Below, in pieces: positions 17,507 through 26,693 of a stretch of DNA of 64,000 bases. The DNA is from Reinekea blandensis MED297 (GTDB lineage Bacteria > Pseudomonadota > Gammaproteobacteria > Pseudomonadales > Natronospirillaceae). Every line of letters begins with the position of its first letter. The stretch's first letter is position 1. The stretch lies in NCBI RefSeq assembly GCF_000153185.1, contig NZ_CH724155.1, positions 203,369 to 267,368 on the forward strand. Reading direction: 5' to 3'. The notes beneath the pieces were generated by a model, which worked only from the letters and a program-made list of their open reading frames with translations, searched no databases and was not told the origin of the DNA. The position numbers and the translations under genes were made by a program.

Positions 17507-18576
17507 TCGAGAATCTCCGTTTCCGTGCCGGTGAACAGCACGCGGTTTTGTTTCTGCTCGAACTGATATTGATACATCGGGTCATAATAGTCGACCAGCA
17601 GTCGCTCGATGAGGGTATCAAAGTGTCCCCAATGGTTTCGGCTGGTCAGCGCTGCAATGCCCTCTTCCAGAGTTTGCATCAGGGTCTGATAGCGCTCGCC
17701 ACCCAGGCGCTTGCGGATTCTGGTCAGCGCATGGGCGACAAAGTCGCGCAACTGTTCTGCGGCCAGTGATGGGTCTGTTTTTTGATATCGCTGATAGCGC
17801 TGTTCAAAATAGTCCCGGCGGATGCGTTCGACCCGCGCTTCTACGGACGCCTGCAAGACAATCGAATCAGCCTGTTTGGCCAGCGCCAGAAACTCCGGCA
17901 GCACCGAGATCCGGCCAATCAGCCGGGACTCGTCTTCAACCAATACCGGCCCCGGACCCTGCTCGACCTGTTTCAGCCAGGCAATGGACCAGGCATTTTC
18001 AAAGTCGATCTGCGCGGGTTGTGCCTCGTCGTGATGACCGAAGGCACTGCCACGATGATTAGCCAGTCCTTCCAGGTCCAGGCTGCGAGGCCAGGCATGG
18101 ATGACGTCGGTTTTGCCGCTGCCGGTCGGGCCGGCGAGAATCTGAACCTGCCCCTCGGACACCCGGTCGTGCAGTTGATCGAGTAAAAAACGGCGCATGG
18201 CTTTGTAACCGCCGGCGACAAACGGTCGGTCGATCCCGGCTTCCTGCAGCCATTGTTGTGTCACGCGTGAACGCAGCCCGCCGCGAAAACAGTAGAACAC
18301 GCCCTCCGGGTATTGCTCGAAAAAGGCTCGCCACGCGGCGACGCGCTCGGCTTTAATATCGCCCTGTACCAGCTCATGCCCGAGTTGAATGGCGGCGTCC
18401 TGCCCTTCTTCTTTGTAGCGGGTGCCGACCGCTTCGCGTTCTTGATCGACCATCAAAGGTCGGTTGTGCGCCTGCGGAAACGCGCCCTGGGCGAACTCCA
18501 CCGGTGCACGAACGTCCATCAACGGGGTTTCGTTCAGGAATAGACTGCGGAAGTCGGAAATGGCCTCAGACGTCAT
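17488..18576 (-). CDS. mnmH: tRNA 2-selenouridine synthase
   Basis: A 362-residue protein with an N-terminal rhodanese domain (MDVRAPVEF; catalytic Cys96 in FYCFRGGLRS) and a P-loop domain (GPTGSGKT at 149-156). MnmH/SelU replaces sulfur by selenium in the wobble 2-thiouridine of tRNA, using selenophosphate from SelD. Length and motifs match the E. coli enzyme. It overlaps the upstream MFS gene by 11 bases and the membrane protein by 19. Confidence 0.95.
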   Translation of the reverse strand: MTSEAISDFRSLFLNETPLMDVRAPVEFAQGAFPQAHNRPLMVDQEREAVGTRYKEEGQDAAIQLGHELVQGDIKAERVAAWRAFFEQYPEGVFYCFRGGLRSRVTQQWLQEAGIDRPFVAGGYKAMRRFLLDQLHDRVSEGQVQILAGPTGSGKTDVIHAWPRSLDLEGLANHRGSAFGHHDEAQPAQIDFENAWSIAWLKQVEQGPGPVLVEDESRLIGRISVLPEFLALAKQADSIVLQASVEARVERIRRDYFEQRYQRYQKTDPSLAAEQLRDFVAHALTRIRKRLGGERYQTLMQTLEEGIAALTSRNHWGHFDTLIERLLVDYYDPMYQYQFEQKQNRVLFTGTETEILEWLASR

Positions 18577-19804
18577 GTTGCAAGGTGCCTGCGTGCTTGG
18601 GAAGGCGCCATTTTAACCACAACGCCGAGGCGAGACTAATGACGATCATCAGCGTCAGCATGGTGGGCAAGCCACCGAGTTCGGCCAGCGACCCCATGAT
18701 CAACGCACCAAAAGCCGGTCCGGCCAGTGCAATGGTCAACCACAGGCTCATCACGCGGCCGCGTTTACCGTCTTCGGTAATCAGCTGGAGCAGAATCTGC
18801 GACCCGGTACCGAGCAATGTCATCAACCCGCTGATACCGGCGATGAACAAACCGACGGTCCAGACCGGCCACGCCCGATACATGGGTACCAGTAACAAGG
18901 CCGTCCCGGCCATGGCGAGCATGAGAATCAGATAGAGTCGCTCACGAGAGCCGCGCTGACGGGAAATGAACCAGCCGCCAATGATGGAGCCGGCGCCGGC
19001 TGAGCCGGTGATGAATGCCAGATCCGAGGCTCGACCGGCCGTCAATGTCCCTGACAGTGCTGGCAACAACTCCATGAGCGAGCGCGCTACCTGACTGTTG
19101 GTCAGGGTCAGCAGGAACAGCAGTTGGATCATCGGCATCGACCAGCAATAGCTCAGACCGGCCACAAAATCCTGCCAGCCACTGGTCTTCGGGCCGTCCC
19201 GGGGTGTCGGCACCAGGTTTTTTGGTAAACCGACATTGATCAGTGCCGCGCTGACGAACAGGACGGTTCCGAAGATAAAGACCCAAGACGCCGACGCCCA
19301 TTGCAGCGCAAAGGCCGCCAGTGCTGGTGCCAGAATCCGCGAGGTGTTGAACAGCATGGCGCCCCAGCCGACCGCATTGGGCAGTTCATCCTGAGTCACC
19401 AGCTTGGGAATCAGCGTGAGGCGCAAAGGCGACCCGGCGGCGGCCGTCATACCAAACAGCAGCGTCATGGCGAGCAGGAACGGCAGCGAATGACCGACGC
19501 CGTAGAAGATGATCCAGCTGAACAGGGTAATGGTCGCCTGTGCAGCCAGCCAGACGATGACGCCGGTGCGCAGGTTGATGCGATCGGAAATGACACCAAA
19601 AATGGGCGTGATGATTAACGACGGCAGCAGCAGTGCGGAACTTGCGACGCCCACCCAGAAAAACGATTCGGTCACGTCCCAGACCAGCCAGCCATAAAGA
19701 AAGCGGGTCATCCAAACGCCAAGTGTGGCAAAAGCCGACGCGGTGAAATAGCGACGATAGAGAGGGTTACGGAGAGCAGAGTGTGATGACATTCTGGGAA
19801 TCAT
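18566..19804 (-). CDS. MFS transporter at head of selenium operon
   Basis: A membrane protein of about 412 residues with 12 helices, of the MFS_3 (EntS-like) group: LRNPLYRRYFTASAF at the start and GVISDRINLRTGV as the loop motif. Possible starts are the ATGs at 19804, 19792 or the upstream 19867; none has a clear ribosome site. Its last 11 bases overlap mnmH, so it belongs to the same transcript. A role in selenium-compound transport is possible but only suggested by position. Confidence 0.8.
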   Translation of the reverse strand: MIPRMSSHSALRNPLYRRYFTASAFATLGVWMTRFLYGWLVWDVTESFFWVGVASSALLLPSLIITPIFGVISDRINLRTGVIVWLAAQATITLFSWIIFYGVGHSLPFLLAMTLLFGMTAAAGSPLRLTLIPKLVTQDELPNAVGWGAMLFNTSRILAPALAAFALQWASASWVFIFGTVLFVSAALINVGLPKNLVPTPRDGPKTSGWQDFVAGLSYCWSMPMIQLLFLLTLTNSQVARSLMELLPALSGTLTAGRASDLAFITGSAGAGSIIGGWFISRQRGSRERLYLILMLAMAGTALLLVPMYRAWPVWTVGLFIAGISGLMTLLGTGSQILLQLITEDGKRGRVMSLWLTIALAGPAFGALIMGSLAELGGLPTMLTLMIVISLASALWLKWRLPKHAGTLQHDV

Positions 19805-20035
19805 ACCATAACGACAGGCTATCGGAGAGTGTCGAGCTGTTAAAGTTGGGCTAATAACTGTAAACATCCGAAACAGAATTGCCCTTGAAACCTATAGATG
19901 GTGCTCCATACTAGGCGGAGCAGTCATTTTTGCGCCTGCAGAGCGCACTCATGCTACAAATTCATGCGCGTTTGCGATTCTCTCTTACGGGACAACAAGC
20001 CCGCCTAAATGCTCCAACCATAGGACATCCTTTGA

Positions 20036-20515
20036 ATGATTGAACAAAACAAAGTTGTATCACTGAACTATACGGTGAAAGACGATGCCGGCCAGGTGAT
20101 CGACACCTCTGAAGGCGGCGATCCGTTAACGTACCTGCACGGTCATAAAAACATTATTCCAGGCCTGGAAGGCGCACTGTCCGGTAAAGCGGCCGGTGAA
20201 GAGTTCGACGTGACGGTACAGCCGGAAGAAGCTTACGGCGAATATCGTGAAGAGATGGTTCAGGTCGTTCCACGCAGTGCATTCGAAGGCGTTGAATCGG
20301 TTGAGCCGGGTATGGTGTTTACCGCTCAGACGCAAGGCGGTCCGTTGCAGCTGACCGTCACCGGTGTTGAAGGTGATGACATCACTGTCGACCCGAACCA
20401 CCCGCTGGCGGGTAAAGTTCTGCACTTCACCGGTTCAGTCGAAAGCGTGCGCGAAGCGTCAGCCGAAGAGCTGGAGCATGGTCACGTGCATGGCGCCGGC
20501 GGTCACGATCATTAA
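20036..20515 (+). CDS. slyD: FKBP-type peptidyl-prolyl isomerase, SlyD-like
   Basis: A 159-residue protein with the SlyD architecture: FKBP halves (VVSLNYTVKDDAGQVIDTSE; GLEGALSGKAAGEEF) flanking an insert-in-flap chaperone domain (EEAYGEYREEMVQVVPRS...), then DPNHPLAGK and a short His-rich tail (GHVHGAGGHDH) able to bind nickel. It isomerises proline bonds and chaperones folding in the cytosol. A strong terminator follows. Confidence 0.93.
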   Translation: MIEQNKVVSLNYTVKDDAGQVIDTSEGGDPLTYLHGHKNIIPGLEGALSGKAAGEEFDVTVQPEEAYGEYREEMVQVVPRSAFEGVESVEPGMVFTAQTQGGPLQLTVTGVEGDDITVDPNHPLAGKVLHFTGSVESVREASAEELEHGHVHGAGGHDH

Positions 20516-20535
20516 TCGTTGGCCCGGCAAAAAAG

Positions 20536-20562
20536 AACCGACCCATTGTGGTCGGTTTTTTT
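20536..20562. terminator. bidirectional terminator after slyD
   Basis: AACCGACC pairs with GGTCGGTT around a six-base loop, with a T-run on the plus side and an A-run before the stem, so it can serve both slyD and the convergent aldolase gene. Confidence 0.85.
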
Positions 20563-20590
20563 ATGTCTGGGATTTCACTTTGATGAAGTT

Positions 20591-21703
20591 TCAGTCTGAA
20601 ATCACCGACCGTAACAGGTCGCCGAACGACGCAATATGCCGCAACCAGTCTTCTTCGGGCAGCGTGTTGAACCCATCGCCGATGGTCAGCTCAGTCATCA
20701 TGTAGTCTTCGCCGACTTCATACGGTGGTGTCAGAATCCCAATGCCGGTGGCCTGCATCCATTTGATCATCGCGGGCAGTACCGAGTTGGCGTCCCCGCG
20801 GAGGCGCAACCGGAACATGTTGGTCTGCGGTACGCGTGGCCAGGTGCTGATGCCCGGCAACGCATTCAGTTGGCCGGCCAGCCAGATGGCCTGCTCCCGT
20901 CGTTTCGGCATTTGTGGCAGGTGGGTCTTCAGCCCTTCGCGAGCCGCGACCACATAAGGTGCTAAGGAATAGAGGTTGCCGCCGGCCCGGCGGATCCAGA
21001 TACGGGCCTTATCAATAAAGGTCTGATCACCAACAAGGCAAGCCCCGGCCAGCCCACCGAGATCTTTGTAAAAGCTCACATAAACCGAATCAAACAAAGC
21101 CGCGATGTCAGCGAGTGACTTGTCATAGGCGGCGGGACACTGCCAGAGTCGGGCGCCGTCCATGTGCACACGAATGCCCTGTGCTTTCAGCCATTGCGTC
21201 TGGGCCACCAGGTCGTCCCACGGCGGCAACTGCCCGCCAATTTCGCGCATTGGCAGTTCCAGCAACACAGCCGCCAGCGGGTTTAACGCGGCCTGTTGCA
21301 GATCCTCGAGTGTTGGGACCTGATGGTTCTGACCTATTGTGACGCCGTGCAGTCCATACAACGCCTGATAGCCGTTATGCTCATGGAGCAACACGTGACT
21401 GGTGCTGTGCATGGCCACATATGGGGTGCGAGCCGCTTCTGACCAGATTTTAAGGGCGATCGGCTGCGCCATGGTGCCGCTGGGCAGAAAGACGGCGGCT
21501 TCTTTACCCAGCAATTCTGCTACCTCGGTTTCCAGCGCTTCGATCAGCGCACCGCTGCCGTAGAGGTCGGATGTTTCATCGTCGTCCAGGCTGTCGGCGA
21601 GTTGTTGAAAGCGCTGTTTCAGTCCGGCGTCGAGATTACGTGCGGTTCGGTGTTGGCAGGCGTTAAAGGCTTGTCGAAAATCATTGATTAAGCTGTCTGG
21701 CAT
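20591..21703 (-). CDS. threonine aldolase family PLP enzyme
   Basis: A 370-residue fold-type I PLP protein of the beta-eliminating lyase/L-threonine aldolase group. VHMDGARLW holds the PLP-binding Asp182 and SFYKDLGG the Schiff-base Lys213; LYGSG and FLPSGTMAQ are the phosphate-binding and early family motifs. It likely cleaves threonine or a beta-hydroxy amino acid to glycine and an aldehyde. Some relatives act on phenylserine, so the exact substrate is open. Confidence 0.85.
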   Translation of the reverse strand: MPDSLINDFRQAFNACQHRTARNLDAGLKQRFQQLADSLDDDETSDLYGSGALIEALETEVAELLGKEAAVFLPSGTMAQPIALKIWSEAARTPYVAMHSTSHVLLHEHNGYQALYGLHGVTIGQNHQVPTLEDLQQAALNPLAAVLLELPMREIGGQLPPWDDLVAQTQWLKAQGIRVHMDGARLWQCPAAYDKSLADIAALFDSVYVSFYKDLGGLAGACLVGDQTFIDKARIWIRRAGGNLYSLAPYVVAAREGLKTHLPQMPKRREQAIWLAGQLNALPGISTWPRVPQTNMFRLRLRGDANSVLPAMIKWMQATGIGILTPPYEVGEDYMMTELTIGDGFNTLPEEDWLRHIASFGDLLRSVISD

Positions 21704-21855
21704 GGTGGAAACCCTGTCATGATCGTGGGAGCAGAGTATCAGGCCCGGTCGGGTCCACCAAACATCGTCCTGGTCAGGCTTGAACTCTGATTAAGCTACG
21801 CCATATAACGGAGTACGATTGTTGACTCTTCTTCTGCCTGTTTGGAGGCCCTCTC

Positions 21856-23004
21856 ATGAACAGATTTACCTTTCAGAACACCACGCGCATTCACTTCGGT
21901 GAAGGACAGATTGCTGCCATTACCAAGGACATCCCGGCGGATGCCCGGGTGCTGGTAACCTACGGCGGTGGTTCGATAAAGAAAAACGGCGTTTACGATC
22001 AGGTTGCTGACGCGTTGAAAGATCACACCTGGGCCGAATTTTCGGGCATTGAACCGAACCCGAAATACGACACGCTGATGAAAGCGGTCACCATGATTCA
22101 GGAAGAAGGCTATGACTACCTGCTTGCGGTCGGCGGTGGTTCGGTGGTTGATGGCACCAAGTTTATTGCAGCGGCGGCGGAGTTTGCCGGTGATCCGTGG
22201 GACATCTGTCAGTTTGGTGCCACCATTGAGCGTGCATTGCCGCTTGGGTGTGTGCTGACATTACCGGCCACCGGGTCGGAGTCTAACACCGGCGGTGTTA
22301 TTACCCGCGGGACGGATAAATTACCCTTTGGCTCCGAGCTGGTTCGCCCCATTTTTGCGGTACTCGACCCGGCAGTGACCCTGACCTTGCCAGAACGGCA
22401 GGTGGCTAACGGCGTCATCGATGCCTTTGTGCATATCATGGAGCAGTACATGACCTACCCGGTCAACGCCAAGGTGCAGGATCGGTTTGCCGAAGGCCTG
22501 TTAATGACGCTGATGGAAGAAGGTCCGAAAGCGTTGAATGATCCGAAGGATCTGGACGTGCGGGCCAACATCATGTGGGCGGCGACCCTGGCGCTGAACG
22601 GACTCATCGGCGCGGGCGTTCCACAGGATTGGGCGACGCACATGATTGGGCACGAGCTGACTGCCTTGCACGGCATCGACCACGCCCGTACGTTGAGCAT
22701 TGTCTTCCCGGCCGTGCTGAAGTTTCAGCGCGACAGCAAAAAGGACAAGTTGCTGCAGTTCGGTGAACGTGCGTTCGGCATCACCGAAGGCGATGACAAC
22801 ACACGCATCGATCAGACCATTGCCCGTATCGTCGATTTCTTCCACGAAATGGGCGTTCCCGCGGCGCTGAGCGAAGCCGATCTGACCGCCGACGCCATCG
22901 ACCCGCTGGTGGATAACCTTAAGGCGCACAAGATGGGGAAACTCGGTGAGCATCGGGCCATTGGCTTTGATGAGAGCCGGGCCATTCTGGAACTGGCCGT
23001 CTGA
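21856..23004 (+). CDS. yqhD: iron-containing alcohol dehydrogenase, YqhD type
   Basis: A 382-residue type III alcohol dehydrogenase. GGGSVVDGTKF is the NADP(H) loop. Metal ligands Asp189, His193, His262 and His276 have the same spacing as in E. coli YqhD (DAFVH; HMIGHELTALHGIDHA). The enzyme reduces short aldehydes with NADPH, often as protection from lipid-peroxidation products. It is monocistronic with a GC-rich hairpin after the stop. Confidence 0.93.
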   Translation: MNRFTFQNTTRIHFGEGQIAAITKDIPADARVLVTYGGGSIKKNGVYDQVADALKDHTWAEFSGIEPNPKYDTLMKAVTMIQEEGYDYLLAVGGGSVVDGTKFIAAAAEFAGDPWDICQFGATIERALPLGCVLTLPATGSESNTGGVITRGTDKLPFGSELVRPIFAVLDPAVTLTLPERQVANGVIDAFVHIMEQYMTYPVNAKVQDRFAEGLLMTLMEEGPKALNDPKDLDVRANIMWAATLALNGLIGAGVPQDWATHMIGHELTALHGIDHARTLSIVFPAVLKFQRDSKKDKLLQFGERAFGITEGDDNTRIDQTIARIVDFFHEMGVPAALSEADLTADAIDPLVDNLKAHKMGKLGEHRAIGFDESRAILELAV

Positions 23005-23013
23005 AACGAACAG

Positions 23014-23034
23014 GCCCGCGTGTCGCGGGCCTTG
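23014..23034 (+). terminator. hairpin after yqhD
   Basis: GCCCGCG/CGCGGGC with a three-base loop, followed by CTTGG; the stem is strong, the T-tract weak. Confidence 0.6.
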
Positions 23035-23084
23035 GTGCCTGTGAACAGGCTGGTGGACGGTAGGCACGTCAACGAGCCTGCCGG

Positions 23085-23535
23085 TCACATGTGATGTCGA
23101 TAGGTACGCAGGTCATTCGCCTGCACGTTCAGGTCTTTCTTCTGCCATTCCGGCATCTGATCAATCATTGTTGAGGCGCGGCGTACGCGCATCTGCAGTT
23201 CGCGTTGTTTCCATCCCTTGCGGATCTGAATCATCATCCATTCCGGAATCTGAGCCAGGAAGTTAGGGTCTGATAAGACTATGTGCATCCAATCTGCCGA
23301 GTTTAAAACCGTTCACGACAAGGCAGAACGCGCGAGTCGTGGTTATTCCACCTGAGCAAGTGATAACGATGACGTGAACGGTTTTAATCCGGCCCAAAGG
23401 GTTGGTTTGTGCACTTCCAGAGACGTCGTTGTTCGTCTTTCGTGTGGAGCAACCACAGGTCACTCCTTACGCCTCGCTCTGAAAGCGCACAAAGCCAACA
23501 GAATGGACGCACATAGTCTTATCAGGCCCTGCCAT
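23085..23535 (-). pseudogene. 60-residue gene split after its start codon by element A
   Basis: On the minus strand an ATG at 23535, behind AAAGGGAGA, is followed by one base and then by the 268-bp element. Downstream the frame continues as FLAQIPEWMMIQIRKGW... to a stop at 23085. Deleting 23264-23531 exactly gives a single ORF beginning MDFLAQIPEW and ending RTYRHHM, 60 residues, basic and Met/Trp-rich. As it stands, translation from the original ATG would stop after 22 residues inside the element. An ATG inside the element at 23288 is in frame with the remainder and might rescue it. Protein family not recognised. Confidence 0.65.
23264..23531 (-). mobile_element. palindromic element, full copy A
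   Basis: A 268-bp unit, about 85 percent identical by eye inside to copy B and in the opposite orientation. Its outer arms begin GGGCCTGATAAGACTATGTG on the minus strand and GGGTCTGATAAGACTATGTG on the plus strand, 28 of 31 positions matching each other. Two further internal stems are visible: AAAACCGTTCACG/CGTGAACGGTTTT, and TTGTGC...CAGAG/CTCTGG...GCACAA. No ORF of note and no transposase. It splits a small minus-strand gene right after its start. Confidence 0.8.
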
Positions 23536-23677
23536 GAAGTGTCTCCCTTTATGGTTGGGGTGAGCGTTACCCCGGTGAAGATCAGGGCGGTGTCGGACAC
23601 CCCGATCTGAAAGACTGGAACAGTGGTCATTTTGAAGCGATCCAGGGTAAAATACCAACGATACCTCCTTACAGATT

Positions 23678-23696
23678 CTATAAGCCCTCCTTATAG
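23678..23696. promoter_or_regulatory. LysR-type dyad between divergent genes
   Basis: CTATAAG/CTTATAG arms (7 bp, perfect) flank CCCTC, giving a T-N11-A LysR box. It lies 18 bases before the LysR start and upstream of the divergent 60-residue gene, where such a regulator would bind to control both. Confidence 0.55.
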
Positions 23697-23714
23697 TTAA
23701 ACCGGTGATCAGAA

Positions 23715-24906
23715 ATGAGTTTTCCAAACCTTCCGGATCTGCAGTATTTCCGTTTTTTCGAAGCGGCTGCACGTCTGGGCAGTTACACGAATGCAGCGTC
23801 AGAGCTCAATGTGACGCAAGCGGCGGTCAGCCAGCAGATTCGTAATCTGGAGGCCCGGTTAGGTGTAAAACTGTTCCATCGACAGGGTCGGAGGATGGTG
23901 TTAACCGAACAAGGTCAGCTTATGCTTCCGGAGATTCAGGATGGGCTTGAGCTGCTGCAGTTATCCATTCGTAAACTCGACCACTATAAACAACCTAGGG
24001 CCTGTTAACACTGTTTCTGTCCATTCTGTTGGCTTTGTGCCCTTTCAGAGCAAGGCGTGAGGAGTGACCTGTGGTTGCTCCACACGAACGACGAACAACG
24101 ATGCCACTGGAAGGGCACAATCCAACCCGTAGGGCCGGATTAAAGCCACTTACGCCGTCGTTATCACTTACTCAGGTGGAATAACCACGATTCGTGCGTT
24201 CTGCCTAGCCGTAAATGGTTTTAATCTCGGCAGAATAGACAGAAACAGTGTTAACAGGCCCTAAGTCCTCAGTGTGACCATGTTGCCCAGTTTTGCTTCG
24301 CGTTGGCTGGTGCCCCGGCTCTGGAAGTTCAATCACCGTCATCCGGAGATCGAGCTGAGACTGCACCCCTCCCACCAACAGGTTGATCTGCACCGCAGCG
24401 ACATCGATCTGGCCATTCGGTTGGGTGAATCCCGCTACCCGAATCTGAACTGCGAGCCGTTGTTGCAGGAATACGCTTACGCGGCCGCCTGCCCGCGCAT
24501 CGCCGCGCAAATCAATGACCCCGCCGATGTTTTTCGCTTCATGCTGATTCACGGCTGGGTCGACAGCGGCATGAACTGGGAGAGCTGGTTTGAGGCGACC
24601 GGGGTCGATCCGAGCGGCCATCCGATTCGCAAGCAGGTGATTAACGAAGGCGGCATTACCATCTACATGCTGTTGTCAGGGCATGGCATTGCCGTGGTGC
24701 GTAATACCCTGGCCCGCGCACTGGTGGAAAACGGACAGTTGGTGCCTTTACTTGGCATCACGATTGCAAGTCACTTTCAGTACTATTTGCTGCATCGGCA
24801 TGAACTCGCAGATAACCCCAACTTGAATGCTTTCAAAAATTGGTTGGTTGAAGAAGTAGATGAGTTTACCCGCAATTACTCTAGAGCCGGAATTGTTGCG
24901 CTCTGA
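23715..24906 (+). pseudogene. LysR-family (GcvA-like) regulator split by element B
   Basis: The N-terminal part (23715-24008) carries the winged HTH (NAASELNVTQAAVSQQIRNL) and runs into the element, ending RAC-stop. The C-terminal part resumes at 24265 with VLSVTMLPSFASRWLVPRL, the start of the co-inducer domain, and ends at 24906. Exact removal of 23996-24263 rejoins the frame as ...KQPVLSVTML..., a 307-residue protein of normal LysR length. The gene probably no longer makes a full regulator; a 97-residue DNA-binding fragment could still be made. Its likely target is the divergent 60-residue gene (inference). Confidence 0.85.
23996..24263 (+). mobile_element. palindromic element, full copy B
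   Basis: A 268-bp unit from TAGGGCC to GGCCCTA. The outer 26 bases at each end are perfect inverted repeats (GGGCCTGTTAACACTGTTTC and its complement), different from copy A at six of the variable positions. Inside are a TTGTGCCCTT...AAGGGCACAA stem and a GATTAAAGCCACTTACG / CGTAAATGGTTTTAATC stem. No coding potential. It interrupts the LysR gene in the junction between DNA-binding and effector domains. Confidence 0.85.
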
Positions 24907-25025
24907 CAGGAATTGACTACTACTCTTACTCTAAACATTCGGTTGGTTCGGCCGATCAGTTATCTATACGTGATTTCTGACCGCCTGTGCTTTTTGGGCG
25001 CCCTGTTTCTGAAGTGAGATTCCCT

Positions 25026-26693
25026 GTGAAAAAACTCAGCATTACCCTAAAAATCAGTCTTCTCGTTGCCAGCCTTATGGCCGCGTCGCTGGTTATCTCG
25101 TTGTACTTCATATTTCAATTTATCGGCGTTATTCAATCGAGTTCTCAGGATGCTGATCTGCGACAGTTCGAATCAGTATTGGTGAACGACTGGGACCAGT
25201 TAACCAGCCTGTATAACGACGCCCGACGAGTCGCACCGGAGTTCTTTTCCGGCAACGCTGAAGAAAGTGAGCTGCGCTCTATTATTGAGTCCGCAACTGC
25301 GCTCCAGACAAACTTGTTGACCCATTTTGAGGCACTGCCGTTAGAAATTGAGCCAGCTTGGAATGCCGCCAATGCTGATGAAGGTGGTGATCTGCAATCC
25401 GTCATTAATAACTTCAACACCGCGATGCAGGCGGCAGAAACCACCTTCGCTGACGCATCCGACGTCTGGATTAATAAAGGTGCCTGGAACCAGCGTAACG
25501 CGGCCGATAAAGGCGTACTGGCTGCGATGGACCCGGTCGATGTCGCCATCAAAGATTTCAGTCAACGTCTGGGCCAGCTGGTGACGACCCGATCGGAACA
25601 GTTGATTGACTCCCTCAGCACCACCATTCGTTGGTTAATCGGGTTGGTCGGGCTGCTGTTTGTGGTTGCGGCCATCGTTTCGATCTCGGTGTTGCGGCAC
25701 TTGAAGAAAGACTTGGGCGACATTGTTTCGCTGACGCATCGGTTATCTGAAGGCGACCTGACCGTCACCGTGAACGCGCGTGAAAATGGCGATGAAGTGG
25801 ACACCGTCAAACTGGCCATGGCCACCATGAGCGATAAGCTGCGGGAGATTGTTGAGTCCGTAGTGGAACTGGCTGACATGTTGAAAACGTCCAGTGATGA
25901 CAGCCTCAAAGACACCCAAACGCGTTTGCAGGATGCGGAAGAACAGGCCAACCAGTTAAATCAGCTGACACAGGCAACCGAACAGCTGGAGTCCATCGCA
26001 CAGCAGGTCAGCCATGCCGCGGCCGAAAGTCTGCGCGTCGCCGAAGAGGCCGATGGTCAAGCCGTGCGCGGCAGCGCCACCGTATCCGAAACCGTCACCG
26101 CCATTGAATCCCTGGCCGGAGAGATTGAACAATCCGTAACCGTCATTCAGCAACTGGATGGCCAAGCCGAAAGCATCACCACCATCATCGGAACCATTCA
26201 GGCCATTGCCGAACAGACCAATCTACTGGCGTTGAATGCCGCCATTGAAGCGGCCCGTGCCGGCGAACAGGGCCGCGGCTTTGCTGTCGTTGCTGATGAA
26301 GTCCGTAAGCTGGCGCATCGTACGCAACAGTCGACCGAAGAAATCGAATCGACATTGGAAGAGCTGCGTAAAGGTTCGCAACAGGCCGTGTCCGTCATTG
26401 AAGTCAGTCATCAGCGTTCGGTCGCCTCGGTCGAAAAAGCCACCGAAGCTGGTACCGCCATCAGCGAGTTTAATCAGGCCGTCAGCACCATCCGTGAACA
26501 GTCCGGACAGACCGCCGATGCCAGTGACCAGCAGAACCAAACCCTGGGTTTGATTACCGACAGTGTGACCACGGTGAATGGCATCACCCAGCAGAACACT
26601 GAACGTGCTCAACAGCAGTTACGGGCCATCGAATCGTTGAAAGATCTGAGTGACGATCTGGTGCAATCGATTTCGTTTTTCAGACTCAAGTAG
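25026..26693 (+). CDS. methyl-accepting chemotaxis protein
   Basis: A 555-residue chemoreceptor, started at the GTG at 25026 with GTGAG upstream (an ATG at 24987 would add 13 residues before the first helix). One membrane helix near residues 7-35, a periplasmic helical sensor domain of about 165 residues, a second helix ([19 protein letters not shown]), HAMP, then the signalling domain with the conserved hairpin tip [19 protein letters not shown]. It signals to CheA; ligand unknown. No CheR-binding pentapeptide is seen at the C-terminus (ends FFRLK). Confidence 0.94.
   Translation: MKKLSITLKISLLVASLMAASLVISLYFIFQFIGVIQSSSQDADLRQFESVLVNDWDQLTSLYNDARRVAPEFFSGNAEESELRSIIESATALQTNLLTHFEALPLEIEPAWNAANADEGGDLQSVINNFNTAMQAAETTFADASDVWINKGAWNQRNAADKGVLAAMDPVDVAIKDFSQRLGQLVTTRSEQLIDSLSTTIRWLIGLVGLLFVVAAIVSISVLRHLKKDLGDIVSLTHRLSEGDLTVTVNARENGDEVDTVKLAMATMSDKLREIVESVVELADMLKTSSDDSLKDTQTRLQDAEEQANQLNQLTQATEQLESIAQQVSHAAAESLRVAEEADGQAVRGSATVSETVTAIESLAGEIEQSVTVIQQLDGQAESITTIIGTIQAIAEQTNLLALNAAIEAARAGEQGRGFAVVADEVRKLAHRTQQSTEEIESTLEELRKGSQQAVSVIEVSHQRSVASVEKATEAGTAISEFNQAVSTIREQSGQTADASDQQNQTLGLITDSVTTVNGITQQNTERAQQQLRAIESLKDLSDDLVQSISFFRLK

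Noticed and set aside
23467..23772. Minus-strand ORF of 101 codons
   Set aside because: Its last 22 codons are the stub of the decapitated gene running into the element; the rest is promoter DNA.
23264..24263. TA target-site duplication as for mariner-like MITEs or ERIC
   Set aside because: TA at both ends is present, but treating one TA as duplication leaves both interrupted genes one base out of frame; exact removal including both TA restores them.
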